This document shows positions 10,653-24,080 of a stretch of 64,000 nucleotides of DNA, piece by piece. The DNA lies in the NCBI GenBank assembly GCA_015680685.1, contig MNCI01014694.1:1276112-1340111 (forward strand). Direction: 5' to 3'. How positions within the stretch are numbered: position 1 is the first letter of the stretch; each line of letters begins with the position of its first letter. Source of the DNA: Gnetum montanum (taxonomy: Eukaryota > Streptophyta > Gnetopsida > Gnetales > Gnetaceae). Both the position numbers and the translations under genes were made by a program. The notes under the pieces were generated by a model. The model worked only from the letters and a program-made list of their open reading frames with translations. It ran no database searches and was not told where the DNA came from.

Positions 10653-13020
10653 ATGTCTTATTCTCACAAGAGCGATTCTTTGCCCAAGTCTAACAGAGTA
10701 CATCAATAGGCACCCCAACAATATAGAGTGGTATATGCTCATCTTCATGAGTATGTGCCCAATTTCACCTTCATCCTACACCAAGATGAATACTTGAAGT
10801 GGTGTGACATTAAGGGTGACATTGTGTTGCTTCCAGATTGATCTATTCCTACGATGGTCCAATAAACTCTTTTGTGTTTGGGCCTTCAAGGACTTCATGC
10901 TAAGTACATTATACAAGATAGTAATGCCAGGGATTATCATCCCACGAAAGCATAACATCTTAGGGATCACTAGCTAGAGTAATGCTATGAATCTATGAAG
11001 GGGAAGTGGTTCAATGATTTTCCATACCTATTGTACCAAAAATATGGTGGAGAATCCTTCTCTAAGGGTTTTCCATTCAGTGAAATTGAATGAAGGAGGT
11101 CAAAACTAGAACCTGCAATCCATGATCAATCCACAATCCTGGTTCTAGCAAAAATGAATTCAACAACAAAGGAGGATCCAAGGAGGAGAGTTAGGGTAGG
11201 GATGCAGAAAAGAAACAAGAATGTGATCATGGCTACAACCACCAAAGAGGGGATAGTAGGCACTGTGATGGCACTATTCCTCCTTCCTCTTCACCTTTGT
11301 CATCATCCTCTTCTTCTAGCTCTAATCACAACCATAGGGGATGCGACCATGATGGAGTTGATCAATGGGACTAAAATGATCAAAGGGATCATTGAGCAAG
11401 TCAAGAATAGGGGCGTAGGTGTTCAAGAGAGACGCATAGCATAAATGAAGGGGTAGTAGAGGGCATCGTAGGCACAAAAATCATGGCGTTGATGAGCCTT
11501 TTTTGGCTACTCAGAGTATGCTAAACATTGTAGAGGTAATGAGAACCCCTACAAGGCACATTAAGAATAGTTAGATCAAAAGACTAGACATGAACAATAT
11601 TCCTCGATTCGAAGGAGGATACAACTCAAATCTACAAAATCATCTCCAAGATTTTCAAGATGCATGTGCCTTGGGAAATATAGAAAATGAGTGGAAGAAG
11701 CTTAAGTTGTTTTCCAGAACACTCATTAAAGAAGTAGAGAATTGGTACTGGTTCTTAGAACCAGAATCTATCAGACGATGGAGTACAATGCTTGAATTAT
11801 TCAATGACAAATATCAAATGTACTCTTATGTCCAACTTGAGGAGGTAGATCCAAGGATGGAAACAAGGGACACATGAACCCTTAAATGCCACCATAGGTT
11901 GATACTATTCCTTATTGCACAAATTTTGTGGCCATGGTTTTTCTCGACTGGATCAACTTTGCCACATTTTAGATGGGTTTCGATTAGAAATGAGGATAAT
12001 CCTTAACATCTATGCCCAAGGGTGATTGCCAGAATTAACCACTCATTAGATCTAACGGTTGATTGAGTAGGTAGTGAAAGAGGAAGGAGAATTAAGAAAA
12101 CAACAAAGTGCAAGAGTACAACTATGATCCTTTCATTCACAAGAGGAAGTTTCGATTTTGTGATAGTGAGGAAGAATCATTACTTAATGAGGTGGTGAAT
12201 TGAAAAACCTTGTCACTTCAAAAATTTCAATCTAAAATTTTGGCCAAGGTTGATTAGTTATGGGACTCCATAGATAGAAAATTTCAAGTTGTTCTAAAAA
12301 TTATTGAAGAGTCTAAAGAACAAGGTAGTGATCATGAGCGTGAGAGGTACAAGGAAGCCAAACGTGCCCATCAAAGAGGTAAGGGTAAGATTGCTGCAAT
12401 TAAGGAAGTTGCAGGAACTAAATTATATGATGATGATGGATGTGACATTTTTCATTGTAAACATCCTAAGGGATGTTGCCCTATCGTGTTAAACTTACAA
12501 GAATCTAGGGTGTATACTCTAAATCCATGACTAGCATAAAGGAAAACACCCAAAATATTACATTATCCTCAAGGAAATTTTAGGTAGTTCCATCAGAAAT
12601 AACAATATTATCTATGTGGAACTCCATTGCAAGCATATGATTAGTATCAACAGTGGCAACAACCACAGTCGTGGGCACTGGCACCACCAAGGAAGCAATA
12701 CCCTTACAGACAACCTGATCCATATGGCTATTACGTTTAGCAATCCTTGTCTCCATGTAACTCTTCTAGTCATGTTTCTACTCTCCAACCTCACTACTAC
12801 CCTCTTTATTATTATCAAAATCATTCTCCACATGCAAGGAGGAATACCACCTTTTACCCTTATCCCCCTCCTATTCCTACACATGTTCCTCCATCCTCTG
12901 CATAGCTATCACCTACTCCATCTATGCTTAGTGAACTTCCATCTCAACTACAACAATGTAATGCTACTAGGGCCATTCATCTATAGCTAGTTCATAAATT
13001 GAGTGGTTTGAACACTTTAT
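10653..13020 (+). pseudogene. gag: Decayed gag of element B
   Basis: The start is the ATG at 10653 (MSYSHKS...). The N-terminal part reads 'YVPNFTFILHQDEYLKWCDI', matching the gag N-termini of D and G. The capsid core at 11590-11877 is the best-preserved piece: 'MNNIPRFEGGYNSNLQNHLQ' followed by 'DFQDACALGNIENEWKKLKL'. A zinc-knuckle-like segment (CDIFHCKHPKGC) lies near 12440-12480, with its second Cys replaced. A Gln/Tyr/Pro-rich tail runs to about 13020. Several frameshifts and stops separate the pieces; the + frame open at 12616-12990 is not gag's frame. Confidence 0.82.
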
Positions 13021-13239
13021 CAAAGAAAAGACCTTTCTTCTGACCCAATAGTCCACCTAAGCCCTCACATACACATACAGTTGGCAACCTCATTTCTTCA
13101 TCTCCCTTTGTATCAAATTCTTTTGAGTCCCCTTTAAATGAAATTTCACATCAAATCCATAATGTTATGCTGACTCATCTCATATATAATTGGATTTGAG
13201 CTAGTAACCTTTTCATGAAATTAGCTAATATTAGAAGTC

Positions 13240-16200
13240 TTCTTATTTATTTTCAGATTGCTGGGAACAAATTATGTAAAGCTCTTCTTGATTCAAGTTT
13301 TAGTGTCAATTTGATTTCTCATAAAATGTATACTATATTAACCTATCTCCTCTTAAAAAGAGTAATATCATATTAGAATTGGTAGAGCAGTTCATCACTA
13401 TTCCATTGGGACTAGTAGAAGACATTGTAACCACTATCTGTGGGTGGTCTTATCCTAGTGATTTAATAGTAATCAAGATCAAGAACTATAAAGGGGATTT
13501 CCAAATCATCATGGGGATGGCATGGCTAAGCACTATTGATGCAAGAATGGGCATCAAAGATCTTGCCTTGGAAATATCTAAAGAAAACACATTCGGGAAG
13601 ATCAAGAAGAAGCAATTTCCATGCATCGTGTACAACAATACAAGGTGAAATTGTGTGTAGAAACTCTAGTCAGTGAAATGAGAATCCATCTCTACATGCA
13701 AGCAATGTGCACCAGAATCAAATATTCAAAGGTGTCTATACGTAGTAGCCACAAAACAAGAGGGCATCTAGTGGCTAACCACTGATTTTGAAAGTAGCAC
13801 ACTTTGCATGGAACCTACTGAGAGCTTAACATGTGCATATGTTGCAAGCATGGATAAACTAGAGCAAGTTCATCACCAACTCTCTAAAAATGCAAATGAT
13901 GATACCTATTGGGGAGAGTTTAAAATTTCTAAAAATTTCAAGTAAGAGCCCCTTTAATTAAAAAATCTACCTACCAGCATGAAATATGTATTCTTAAAAA
14001 GAAAAAAGCAAGTAATAATTAATGCCAATCTTGCTTCAAAACAGAAATAGATGCTATTGAATGTGGTTGAAAAATGGTTAGTAGCCTTTGCTTGGTCATA
14101 TCCCAAATTCACAGGGATTGATCCTAGGATATGCCAACATTGTATCTCCAATGATCTAGCCATAAGCCCAAAGAGGCAACCACAAAGGTGATTAAATCTC
14201 AAACTGAAGCATATCGTCAAGGAGGAAATCGAACAACTCCTCAAGGTAGGGTTTATCTATCCAACTTTGGATAGCAAGTGGGTTAGTGCACTCATGATTG
14301 TGCCTAAGAAAGGTGGCAAGTGGTAGGTCTACATCAATTTTCAATTACTAAATATGGTAACATTCAAGGACCATTTTCCATTGCCATTCATTGATTAGGT
14401 GTTAGACACAATATATGGGCATTACTTTTACAGTTTTCTAGATGGTTATGGTGGCTAAAACCAAATCCAAATCACACCAGAGGACTAGGCCAAGACAACA
14501 TTTACAAGTCCCTAAGGGACTTTTGCATATCACATGTCATTTGGTTTGTGCAATGCCCCTACTACATTCCAATGCTTGGTCTTAAGCATTTTTCAATAGT
14601 AGATTGATATTGGTGTGGAAGTCTTCATGGATGACTTCTCCACCTATGAAGCTACATTTGAAGAAGCCTTGAACTACCTTAAGCAAGTAATGAAAAGATG
14701 TGTTGAAACAAACCTCCAACTCAATTGGTAAAAGAGTCATTTGATGATACAGGAAGGCATTGTATTAGGGCACCAAATCTCACAAGCAAGAATTCAAGTA
14801 GATCCTAAAAAAATAAGGGTCATAACCCATCAACTAGAAACCATAAGAGATGTTCGATCATTTCTTGGACACACTGGCTACTACTGGAAATTCATAGAGA
14901 ATTTCTCTAAGGTCACAAAATTGTTGGTTAAGCTAACAAAGAAAGATGCACCATTTTTCTAGACCAATGAATGTGACAAAGCATTCCAATAGCTAAAGGA
15001 GAAACTTGTAGAAACTCCAATTCTACAAGCATCTGATTAGTTCAGACCATTTTCATGTTATGACAAATGCATCAAATTATGCATTGGGAGCCATGCTTAT
15101 GTAGATGCATGAAAAGAAACATCCATATTACATCCACTATGTAAGCTGAAGCATTGTGGGCACACAACTAAACTACACCACCATAAAAAAGAATTGATGG
15201 CTGTGGTGTTTTCTCTAGAGAGGTTTAGGCATTATGTGCTTGGATACAAAGTGTTTGTGCACATGGATCACAGTGTCATCCACTTCCTAATGAACAAGCC
15301 AATGGTGAGCCCCCGTGTCATATGGTGGTCAATGGTCTTACCAGAATTTAATCTCATGATGGTAGATCGAAAGAGAATTAAGAATGTAGTCATTGACCAC
15401 TTGTCTTGGTTGTGATGGGACAACAAAGAGGAAGAAAGCCCACTATCTAATCTATTTCCTAATGAAATCTAATTTGCTAGGGCTATAACTAAACAATTAC
15501 CCATAAAGCCTAAATGGTATGATAGCACTCTCACCTATCTTCTAACCCAAGAGATGCCACAAGGGTTGGACCACAAGAAGAAACAACAATTTCTTCACTA
15601 GGTAAAATGCTTCATGGATATCAATGGAAACCTCTACAAGGTGTGCACCAATGGCTTGCTTCATTAGTGTGTCCTTGATGTTGATCAACTACACATTCTT
15701 TAGGATGCTCATGAAGGTCCTTGTGGAGGCCACTATGTTGAAAAATTCATTTCCATTAAAATCTTGATGGCAAGATACTATTGGCCAACAATCTTTAGGG
15801 ATGCTCACCAATATGTCCACTCTTGTGAATACTACCAATGAGATGGTGGAATGACTACTTGAATGGAGGGACCTCAATAGTGGATCTAACCACTAGAATC
15901 CTTTAACATCTAGGGCATTGATTTCATGGATCTGATCACTCCTATGTCAAATGGAAAGGCATACATCATAGTCGTTGTTGACTATTGTATGAAATGGGCA
16001 AAAGAAACAACTATCATTGACTATACATCTTCTACTACTACTTGGTTTGTATAACAAAATGTTGTAAATAGGTTTGGTGTTCCATGTGTATTAATTTCTG
16101 ATAATGGAACTCACTTTACAAGCATTACTTTTTGGAAGCTTATGCAATGCTTGGGGGTTGAACATAAAATCACAACACCCTACCACCCCCAAGCTAATGG

Positions 16201-16863
16201 TCAAGCTAAGGTTACAAATAGGGAAATCACAAAGATTCTAATAAGAACTATCAACAAATATAGGAAAGACTAAAACACAAAACTTAATAATTCCCTTTGG
16301 GCCTACCACTCAACATGGAAACTTCCTATAGGCTATTCTCCCTATGAGCTAGTGTACAAAAAATTACCAACACTTCCTATTCAATTCAAACTTCATACAC
16401 TTTCAACAGCCTACAATCTCAACCTTAACTTAAGTTTAGCGCAAAAAGAAAGATTAATGAATCTCAACTTGCTTGATGAAAATTTATTGGTGGCCTTATC
16501 ATCTAACAAGTTTCACAAGGCATTCAACAAAAACCACCATGACCTTAGAATTAGAAAATTCAAATTTCAATTAGAAGATAAGGTTTTCTACTATAACCCT
16601 ACACACATACCTCAAGGAACTAAGTTCTAGACATTGTGGGAAGGACCTTATATAATTTATGAAACTTTTCCTTTTGAAGCCATGATGATCTACAAACCCA
16701 AGAGCCCAAACAAGAAACAGTTGGTCAACATACAACAAGTCAAACCTTTCCATAAGCCTAAGCCAGCTAATGTAACAAACACCTCATCGGATGGACAACC
16801 ACGCTTAATCTTTTGGATCTACTCCTTTCAACTTAGTTTTGGGAAAGATGGCCATCCATCCTA
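13240..16863 (+). pseudogene. pol: Decayed pol of element B (protease, RT, RNase H, integrase)
   Basis: Domains in order are: protease around 13260-13650 ('KALLDSSFS', where sisters have LLDSGSG); RT about 14200-14960 with FMDDFS at 14624-14641 and 'LGHQISQARIQVDPKKI'; RNase H 15194-15415 ('FRHYVLGYKVFVHMDHSVIH'); the integrase zinc-binding part about 15690-15840; and the integrase core about 15900-16260. The core has GIDFMD and SDNGTHF, but the third catalytic position reads GQAKVTN where active copies have GQAEVTN. The GPY-type end ('WEGPYIIYETF') leads to 'LSFGKDGHPS' before the stop at about 16861. Most pieces share one frame but are broken by at least a dozen stops, so it is inactive. 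Confidence 0.9.
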
Positions 16864-18829
16864 ACTATATAAGCAGCTCCTCAGTTTTTCATCTATTTGT
16901 TTTACATGTTCTTTTTCCACCTTGTTATTTTTACAACTTTTTATTTTACACATTCTTTATCTTACACCTTTTTTTTACGTTATTAATTTTCCAAAGTCTT
17001 TGTTTTACAATATCATTAGTACATTTTATTTTTCTTAACTATTTTACACTTTCTTGTATATTTTCCTTTATTTTTAATGTGTTTTTCTAATTATGTTTTA
17101 ATAATAACATGTTGTATTGCCAACTAGGTACAATGTGTTTGATTGATGTGGGCATGTGCTATTTGGTTATTTGATTGTTGGTGTTTGGATTCTAGATTTG
17201 AATTTTGTTACTGATGACTTGGACATGGTTTCTTTTTCATGAAATAGGTAGTGAATCCATTACATCCATCCATCCATGAACTCTATGGTTTTCCTTTTCT
17301 AGAAGTGTGAGGTCTCTTTTTCATTAATAAAACTTTAACAAACTTGTAACTTTGGTAGTTTCCAGATTTGGAAAGGATTCAAAGGTTTGAATAGGGTGTG
17401 ACTTTGAGGGGATTCAGTATTCTTTTTTCCTTTTTGCTTACTTGGGTACATGCGTATTTTCATGGATTTCTTATCGTACTGTGTCAACCAATAATAGGAA
17501 GTTGAATAAGTCTTTGCATGGTGTGGTTCCCATCATAAAAAAAATAAAACAAAAATAAAAATGATGAAAATTCAAAGAACACCCCTTAGAAAAAATAAAC
17601 ATACTACAAGCACTAGTTATGGAACTACAAATATATGTTACCCATGCCTAAAGGTCCCCTCTAACTAAAGCCCTTCCTCACTTCCTACTTCTTTTTTCTT
17701 CTCTAATAAGGAATGGTGGTTGTTCTGTGGAAGCACTCTTGTGTCTTAGGGGGGTGAACTAGTCTTAGAATGGTGATGCAAAGTTACTGAACATGGTTGG
17801 TTTTGGTTTGGACTAAAGATGGATTTTATCAGGCCATTTAACGACAAAATTCACAAGGGACTTCATGTGACCTTAATTAAGAACTCCATTCCACTCTCTC
17901 TCATCCATCTATGCTTTTCATATATTACCTCACTACCAATTTCATGTTCTTTTTTGATGTCTTGGTTTGGTGTGTCAAAATTCTTAGGTAGTTTCTTCCA
18001 AGTTTTTGTACTTAACTTTTTGTAACCATTAATCACCATCGAGCCCATGGACTCCTCAGTTTGAAGTTATGAAAGGGTAATAAAAGGCCTATGTCTCCTT
18101 TGGGGAGGACCCACTTGCATATCTTTTGGTTGGGTAAGTTAAGTTCTTTTTCCTTAAACATCCTCATAATCAAATCCTTTAGCATGCCTCATCAATGGCA
18201 TCCAATTATGCACATCTTCATAACATTTTTCATTGAAATCCTCTTTTTGTTTTATTTTTTGTGAATTTTTAAAGCCTCTTTAAGCATTTCATCATGTTTG
18301 AACTTTTTTGAATTTAATAATGAACCACTTATCCCTTTTACCCTATTTGTCAATCTTTCCACTAACACTACTAAAGGAATCAATCAACCATAATCACAAC
18401 CTATCCAAGTGTAACCACCTATGAGACAAGGTACTTAAAAGCTATATGTTACACATAGCACACTAATCCAAGATTTTGTTGTGATTGTATGGGAATCATG
18501 GATTGGAATTGAGTCTATCTTCACCAATGGATAAGTAGCAGCACCATGTGACAAGGACCCTTCATGATCGTTGAATCTTCTCCCTCACTCTTTAGATGCC
18601 AGAGCAGTTAGATCTTAAGTTTTGTCCAATGTGTTCACTTCTCTTGTCATGAACATCCAATTTTGTAAAACATTGTAAATCTGTACACTCGGACACTTAG
18701 AATTTATCTGTTCCATATAAGTCAAGTTTGCATGTCAGTCAGTAATCCCATAGATGCCCAATATTTTGTAGGGAACTTGGTCCTTCTTTTGTTCACTTAA
18801 GGCTGAGTTTTCATTCAATAGTGGGGGAA
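16864..18829 (+). other. 3' noncoding region and PPT of element B
   Basis: A T-rich tract (16880-17090) directly follows pol. It is followed by the conserved 'catggtgtggttcccatc' block (17518-17535), 'aaggtcccctctaac' (17651) and 'ttggggaggacccac' (18098). The polypurine tract AGTGGGGGAA at 18820-18829 abuts the 3' LTR and is the best-preserved PPT in the window. No aORF and no LTR-like promoter block are present, in contrast to C and G. Confidence 0.8.
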
Positions 18830-19626
18830 TGATGAATCATGTTAAGTTATGCCCCAAGATGCAATGTCAAATATTCAATATTGCAGGCTATATGTTGGCC
18901 TATAAATATAGTGCTTGGGCACACTATTTGGGAATTAGCTTTTGCATAGAGTAATGAAGTTCTTGCAGTTTAGCTATTATAGAGTTAGAATATTTCGAAG
19001 TGCTCATAGTAGGAGTTTAAGTGTGTATAGATATTTATTCAAGCACTAATGTACCTAAGCACAGCAGTGTAACAGAAATAAAGACAAGCCCTTTTGATAA
19101 TCCTTGTAGCACTGAGAATAGAATAATGTTTCCTTCAATGCATTTAATATTCATGAATTTTACCTTAATGCACTTTAATTAAGCAATTAATTTTCCAGTT
19201 GTTAATGAACACAAGCATGACCACTTCAAGCATACATGTAGCACTTGGTAACCCAGAAATGCTTAATGTTTGGTAACCTAGTAGCACTATATGCATTCAG
19301 GATGTGTTCAGAGAGTGGGAACGGGTACTTGTATTATGCTAACTTGGAAGTAAATTAATTAAATATTAAATTTCTCTACCTTTCATTCTTATTCTAGGTG
19401 ATTCAACTTATAAAATATAAAATGATAAAAATCATATACCTCAGTTACACTTAACCATATACTTGCACCTCATGAGTGGAACTAAGAAGACAGTGATCAT
19501 CCTGATTAGATTTCACTTCCTTGAACCAATGTACTTAAGAACTTAAGGTCTGTGGAGTTTGATCAGATCATGTGTGAATGCTTGTGATTTGTATGGTTGG
19601 GCATAGGGTTACCTCACTGCTCATAA
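18830..19626 (+). repeat. 3' LTR of element B
   Basis: It pairs with 9671-10492 over its whole length and appears to be in the high 80s percent identical by eye. It starts TGATGAATCATGTTAAG, has TATAAATA at about 18901-18908, and ends CTCATAA, a one-base change from CTCATCA. The right target duplication GCTAT follows. Confidence 0.9.
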
Positions 19627-22544
19627 GCTATAGACTATTGATTAGTAAAGCATTGCCTGAGAACATTGAGTTCTACATTTTCCACCTCAATCTTTTGCTT
19701 GGTGTCTTTGTGATGCTTGAACTCAACTTCATACAATAAGTATGAACTAGCCACTTATTTCTCTGATTCGGACTATGGTCATCTAGCAGTTAGCATCACT
19801 AGATTGGCAAGCTCCATGTACTTCATCATCTTCTCGATCTACAACTCCTTCATGTAGATCTCTACCATGTTATAGTCATTGATCCCATTAAAGATAGGCT
19901 GCTAGATATCTCCTCCTTCCTTGAGCTACTGGAGTGCCTCATTGCCTTTCAACTTCACCAATTGAATATGTTTTTTACTAATTTCTTTCTGTACACCAAC
20001 CTAATCTTTGTAGTGATTTTTTACTCTCTCAAATTCAAAAGCCTCATTTTTCTAGAGAAGGGCTTAGACTTCCTCCATGGAGAGATTTTTTTTTTTTTAC
20101 TACTAATCTCTTCAATTTCATGTTTACTTTAGCTAGCTACTCTTGCTATTAATAGATAAAATCTTGCATTTGGTGCTTTTGCACATAAACATTCCACATG
20201 CAGTGATTCTCTGTGATCAATGTGACATTCTCTTGGTGAGTCTGATCTAAGGCCTTTTGTATATTATTCATGGTGGCATCAACCAAGGATTGATAAAAAA
20301 TGGGTTGCCTTCTTTGCATTCTCAAACTTCTTGAGCTTTTCCTGAAGTTGTTGAGAAGCTTTGTCACAAGTAGGCATAGGGCTAAGAAGCATATGATCAT
20401 TAAGGTGGGCTCTTAATTCAGCAACTTTTGTAGCCAAGCATTAGTTTTGAGCCTAGGCTATTTCAAGTTATCCATTCATGTTAATGCATTTCCCCTTGCT
20501 TTCATCGACTCAAATTGGGTTGTAGTGATTATATTCAAAAGGTCAAAGACATATGAAATCCATTTCTTAGTTCCTACTAGTTGGTCTAGCAACTCTTCAT
20601 GCTAGGCTACACTTAATTTGTTGCAAACTAATCATGTGGATGTCTGCACATCTTGGAGTGAAGAAACATCTAGTATAGATGTTGTAGGTGTGTTTAATGC
20701 CTTAGAAATTATATCAGCAACCACCTCTGCTACTATCTCCTATCCATGATGTTGCATCATCAAGATAGTTGCCCCCTCACCCTCCTCTAGATGCACTGAG
20801 AAAGTAGCAACATTCCTAGAGATGTCTAGGAATTGTTGTTGTTTTGAGAGAGAGATTGTTACCTCTTAAGCACTAGGATTCAATATCACATGAAACTTTG
20901 TTTGTTGGGAAGAAAAGATTATCCCACCTCCCTCCATATGGTTGATGGTTTAAGCCACTTTGTTGAGATGAATCATTGCTAAGTGATACATAGATGGATC
21001 ACCACCACTCATTCCTACTTGCTTCGCCTGCTCACGCAAGAAGTTTCTCTCGTATCTTGCTCATTCATTCAAGCACTATGCAGGACTTCAACATTGTTTC
21101 ATGAGTGGATGGTCGAGGTAGCAATTGCTACTCCTCTTTCTTAGCTGTGTTAGGGATCGTATTCTTCATCATTTTTGCCTAAGAGGCAAAAGGAGTATGT
21201 CAAAGTGTATCATTGGCATAGCGAACTATTCCTGTCCTTTTGCATAATTTTCTAATGAGGCAAGGAAAGGGTAGGGCCTTCCTTCCACATTCATTTTCCT
21301 TAAATCGCTTCTATATCTCTAGATGGATTAGCTATGGAAGGTTTAAAGGAAATTTTTCACTTAGAGAAGTATATTCATTAGTGGAGAAGATAGTTACCTT
21401 ACTTGGCCTCACCATCAGATTAAGGCAATAGGCCACTATCTTGAAATATACACACTCCACCAAGATGAGTGCACCATACTCCTTGTGGTCTACTCCATAG
21501 CATTGCTAGGTTCATTCCCTCTTTGCCTCTGGGTCTGCTTGGATGGAAATCTTTGCCAAACCAATTCCAACATCAGGCAACCTAAGGGCTTGTGTAATAG
21601 CTTCCACTGAGTAGGACACTTGAATGTTCTTAATCTTCATAGTGGCTCCTACCTGCCTACCATTCTAGAAGAGATGTGTCTCTTCCATGTACCATTCTCC
21701 ATTAGAAGTGATGATTGACCACATGGGAGAGTTCTACAACCGCATCTTGACTTTTGATGAAGCATGCTCCAAGAATTATCCAAAGTTCAATTCTTAGAGA
21801 ACTGAAAGTTGGATGTCATGAGGCTTGATCTAATCAAGGCAAGCTTGAGTTAATGTCACCTCAAGTCTTGGCACCAGTCTTGGTGCCTCATCTCAATGGG
21901 ATTGTTCTGTTATAGTTTTTTCCTTGAGAATATGTCAAATAGATTCCATGTCAAGCTCCTTCCAAAGAGGTCTTGTTACATGAGTTTCTACTACTTGCTC
22001 TTGGGCTTATTCTTGCTACTTCCTTCTAGCTCTTGGTCACTTGTCCCTTACTTGAGATGGTTCTCCTTCTTATGGGTGTTTTGGTTTAGGTGCCATCTAT
22101 AATCAGAACATGAGCAAGTATTAGCACTTAATATGTAGCTTTGGAACATTTGGAATACCTTATCTCTTGGGCTAGTTACACTTGGCTAAGTTGTGATCAT
22201 GGCTTGTTTGATTATTTTAACATTATTTTATTATTATCTCATTAAAAAGGCTACCCAAGTGTGTTGGAAGGGTTTAACTCATATAGGTTCATGATTTAAT
22301 ATTATTTTATTTATTAAATGCATGGGGGAGTTAGAAAAATTCTTTTTTCTAAAAATTTTCTATCAAAAACCTAAGTTTTGTGGGCCCCATGATGTAAAGC
22401 ATACCTTTGGAAGCTGTAGGGCTAAAGAATAGAGTGAATTAAATAAATGGTTTGAAAGCTACAAGCTCTGGAAGGTTTTAGGCTTTGAAAAATTGCAAAA
22501 ACACCCCTTTTTTTGAAGAAAATGGCAAAAAATTCCTAAGTGAT

Positions 22545-22670
22545 GAGCACTATTTATAGAATTTTTTCCTTGTGTCAACTAGGCCTCCTTAATGGAGCCT
22601 AGTCAATGCAGTCAGTTGCATCAACTTGGCCTAGTCGATGTGGCTATTGACCACTATTGACCAAGTAAAA
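22545..22670 (-). promoter_or_regulatory. LTR-U3-like block before the aORF (element C), putative internal promoter
   Basis: On the coding (minus) strand, AGGCC-centred inverted repeats with 'gatgcaactgactgcattga' lie between them and are followed by CTATAAATAG (complement of 22560-22569). This is the same arrangement as U3 of the LTRs of C and G: GAGGCCTC palindromes followed by a TATA box. It lies about 465 bp upstream of the aORF ATG at 22096. The equivalent block is at the same place in element G, and is missing from A, B and D, which lack the aORF. A promoter role is inference from layout. Confidence 0.55.
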
Positions 22671-24080
22671 ATTCAAAAAATATAAGGAGTTTTTAAATGA
22701 AATTGAAGTCAAATGGAAGTCCAAAAATCCAAGAACACAATGAAATACATGAGGATTTCAGAGTTCACAAAAGATGGACAATGATTGGAGAAATGCCTTA
22801 AGGAGCACACTAGTGGATGAAACCAAAGGGAAATGAAAAATATTTGATTAAAAAAATGTCTAAGGATAAGGAACTTAACTAGCCCAACCAAAAGCTATGC
22901 AAGTTGGTCCTCCCCATAGCAGGCCTATACCCTTTTTGCTCTTGCATAACCTCAACTAAGGAGTCTGTGGACCTTATAGTTGATTAATGGTTACAAAAAG
23001 CTAAGGATCAAAACTTGAAGAATCTACCTAAGACTTTCAACATGTCAAACTAAGACATTAAAAAAAACATGAAAAATGATAGTGAGGTGAGTTATGGAGA
23101 GCATTGATGAATGAGATAGACAATGAAATGGATGTCCTAATCATGATCACATGAAATCCCTTGTGAGTGTCATGGTTAAATGACCTAATAAAGTTCAACC
23201 TTAGTCTAGACCAAAACCAACCATTTTCAGTGACTTTGAATCACCACTCTAGGACCAATCAACCATCCCCTTGAGACACAAGATTTCTCCCACGAACAAC
23301 CACCATTCCTTATTTAAGAAGAAAAAAGAAGTAGAAAGTGAGAAAGCATCTTAGTTAGAGGGGACCTTTAGGCATGGGAAACATGTCTCTCTAGTCTCAT
23401 AACCAATGCTTATAGCCTATTTATTTTGTCTAAGGGGTGTGCTTTGAATTCCCATGATGTTCTTTTTAGATGAAAACCACACAATTGAAAGATTTATTCA
23501 ACTTCCTGTTATTGGTCCACATGGAATGATAAGAAATTCATGAAAACACACATGTGCTCAAGAAAGTAGAGAGGCACATAGAGTATTGAATCCCCTTGAA
23601 GTCACACCCTTTTCAAACCTTTGAATCTTTCCCAATCTTGGAAACTATTAAGGCTACAATTTCATTAAAGTTTTATTAATGAAAAAGTAACCACATGTTT
23701 CCTAAACTAAAAAAATCAAAGAGTTGATGGATGGGTGGATGATGTGGACTCACTACCTATTCCATGAAAAAGAAACATGTCTTAGTTATTGGTCATCAAA
23801 ATTCAAAAATAGAAACCAAATATTAGCAATCAAAAACATTAGGTACAAACCACCATTAGTAACTAGCTACATCATCATTAGGTCCCATTGGCAATAAAGC
23901 ATTTTTATTAAAGAATAAGAAAAATTCACACCAAAATAAAGTAAAGTATATAAGAAATTGTAAAAATATTCAAGAAAAATAAAACATATTAACAATGTTG
24001 TAAAACAAAAATTTGGAAAAATAACAAAGTGTAAAATAAAAAAGTAAAAAGACTGAGGAGCCATTTATATAGTTAGCATG
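22671..24080 (-). other. 3' noncoding region of element C between pol and promoter block
   Basis: Sense order from 24080 down: a tract that is A-rich on the plus strand (T-rich in sense, 23880-24060), the conserved block near 23470, 'ggtccctctaac'-type sequence near 23360, and the 'gtggtcctccccat' block near 22900. These match blocks of the sister elements. No coding sequence is supported. Confidence 0.7.

Larger units (their letters stand above)
9671..19626 (+). mobile_element. Element B: full-structure Athila/Tat-like element inside C's aORF
   Basis: The element is 9956 bp, with LTRs of 822 bp (9671-10492) and 797 bp (18830-19626). Target duplication is ACTAT (9666-9670) versus GCTAT (19627-19631), one transition apart. 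PBS, gag, pol, 3' noncoding region and polypurine tract are all present in order; there is no aORF. C's aORF continues in register on both sides, which fixes the order C first, B later. All coding parts carry stops and frameshifts. Confidence 0.93.
9311..22096 (-). pseudogene. Extra ORF (aORF) of element C, interrupted by element B
   Basis: The coding stretch is complement(19627-22096) then complement(9311-9670). It joins exactly at the element B target duplication and totals about 2830 bp or 943 codons, like the copy in element G. The ATG is at 22094-22096 (MAPKPK...), and the stop is near 9311 after a Pro/Gln-rich tail ('RQPQPPQPPHAPDVGEG'). Residues about 150-330 hold a folded-looking region ('SVEAITQALRLPDVGIGLAK', 'LIHLEI...FPCLIRKLCKR'). 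A long charged, coiled-coil-like section follows ('NNIQKALDQTHQENVTLITE'). It stands in the env/aORF position of Athila/Tat elements. The middle part recalls the putative plant transposon protein domain seen in such ORFs, but this is recognition by eye. There are many in-frame stops. Confidence 0.65.

Noticed and set aside
12616-12990. 124-residue plus-strand open frame as a separate gene
   Set aside because: It lies inside the Gln/Tyr/Pro-rich gag tail of element B in a different frame and matches nothing; the gag frame explains the region.
17819-18025. Small hydrophobic plus-strand open frame in the 3' part of element B
   Set aside because: It sits in noncoding sequence shared with sister elements where the frame is not kept.
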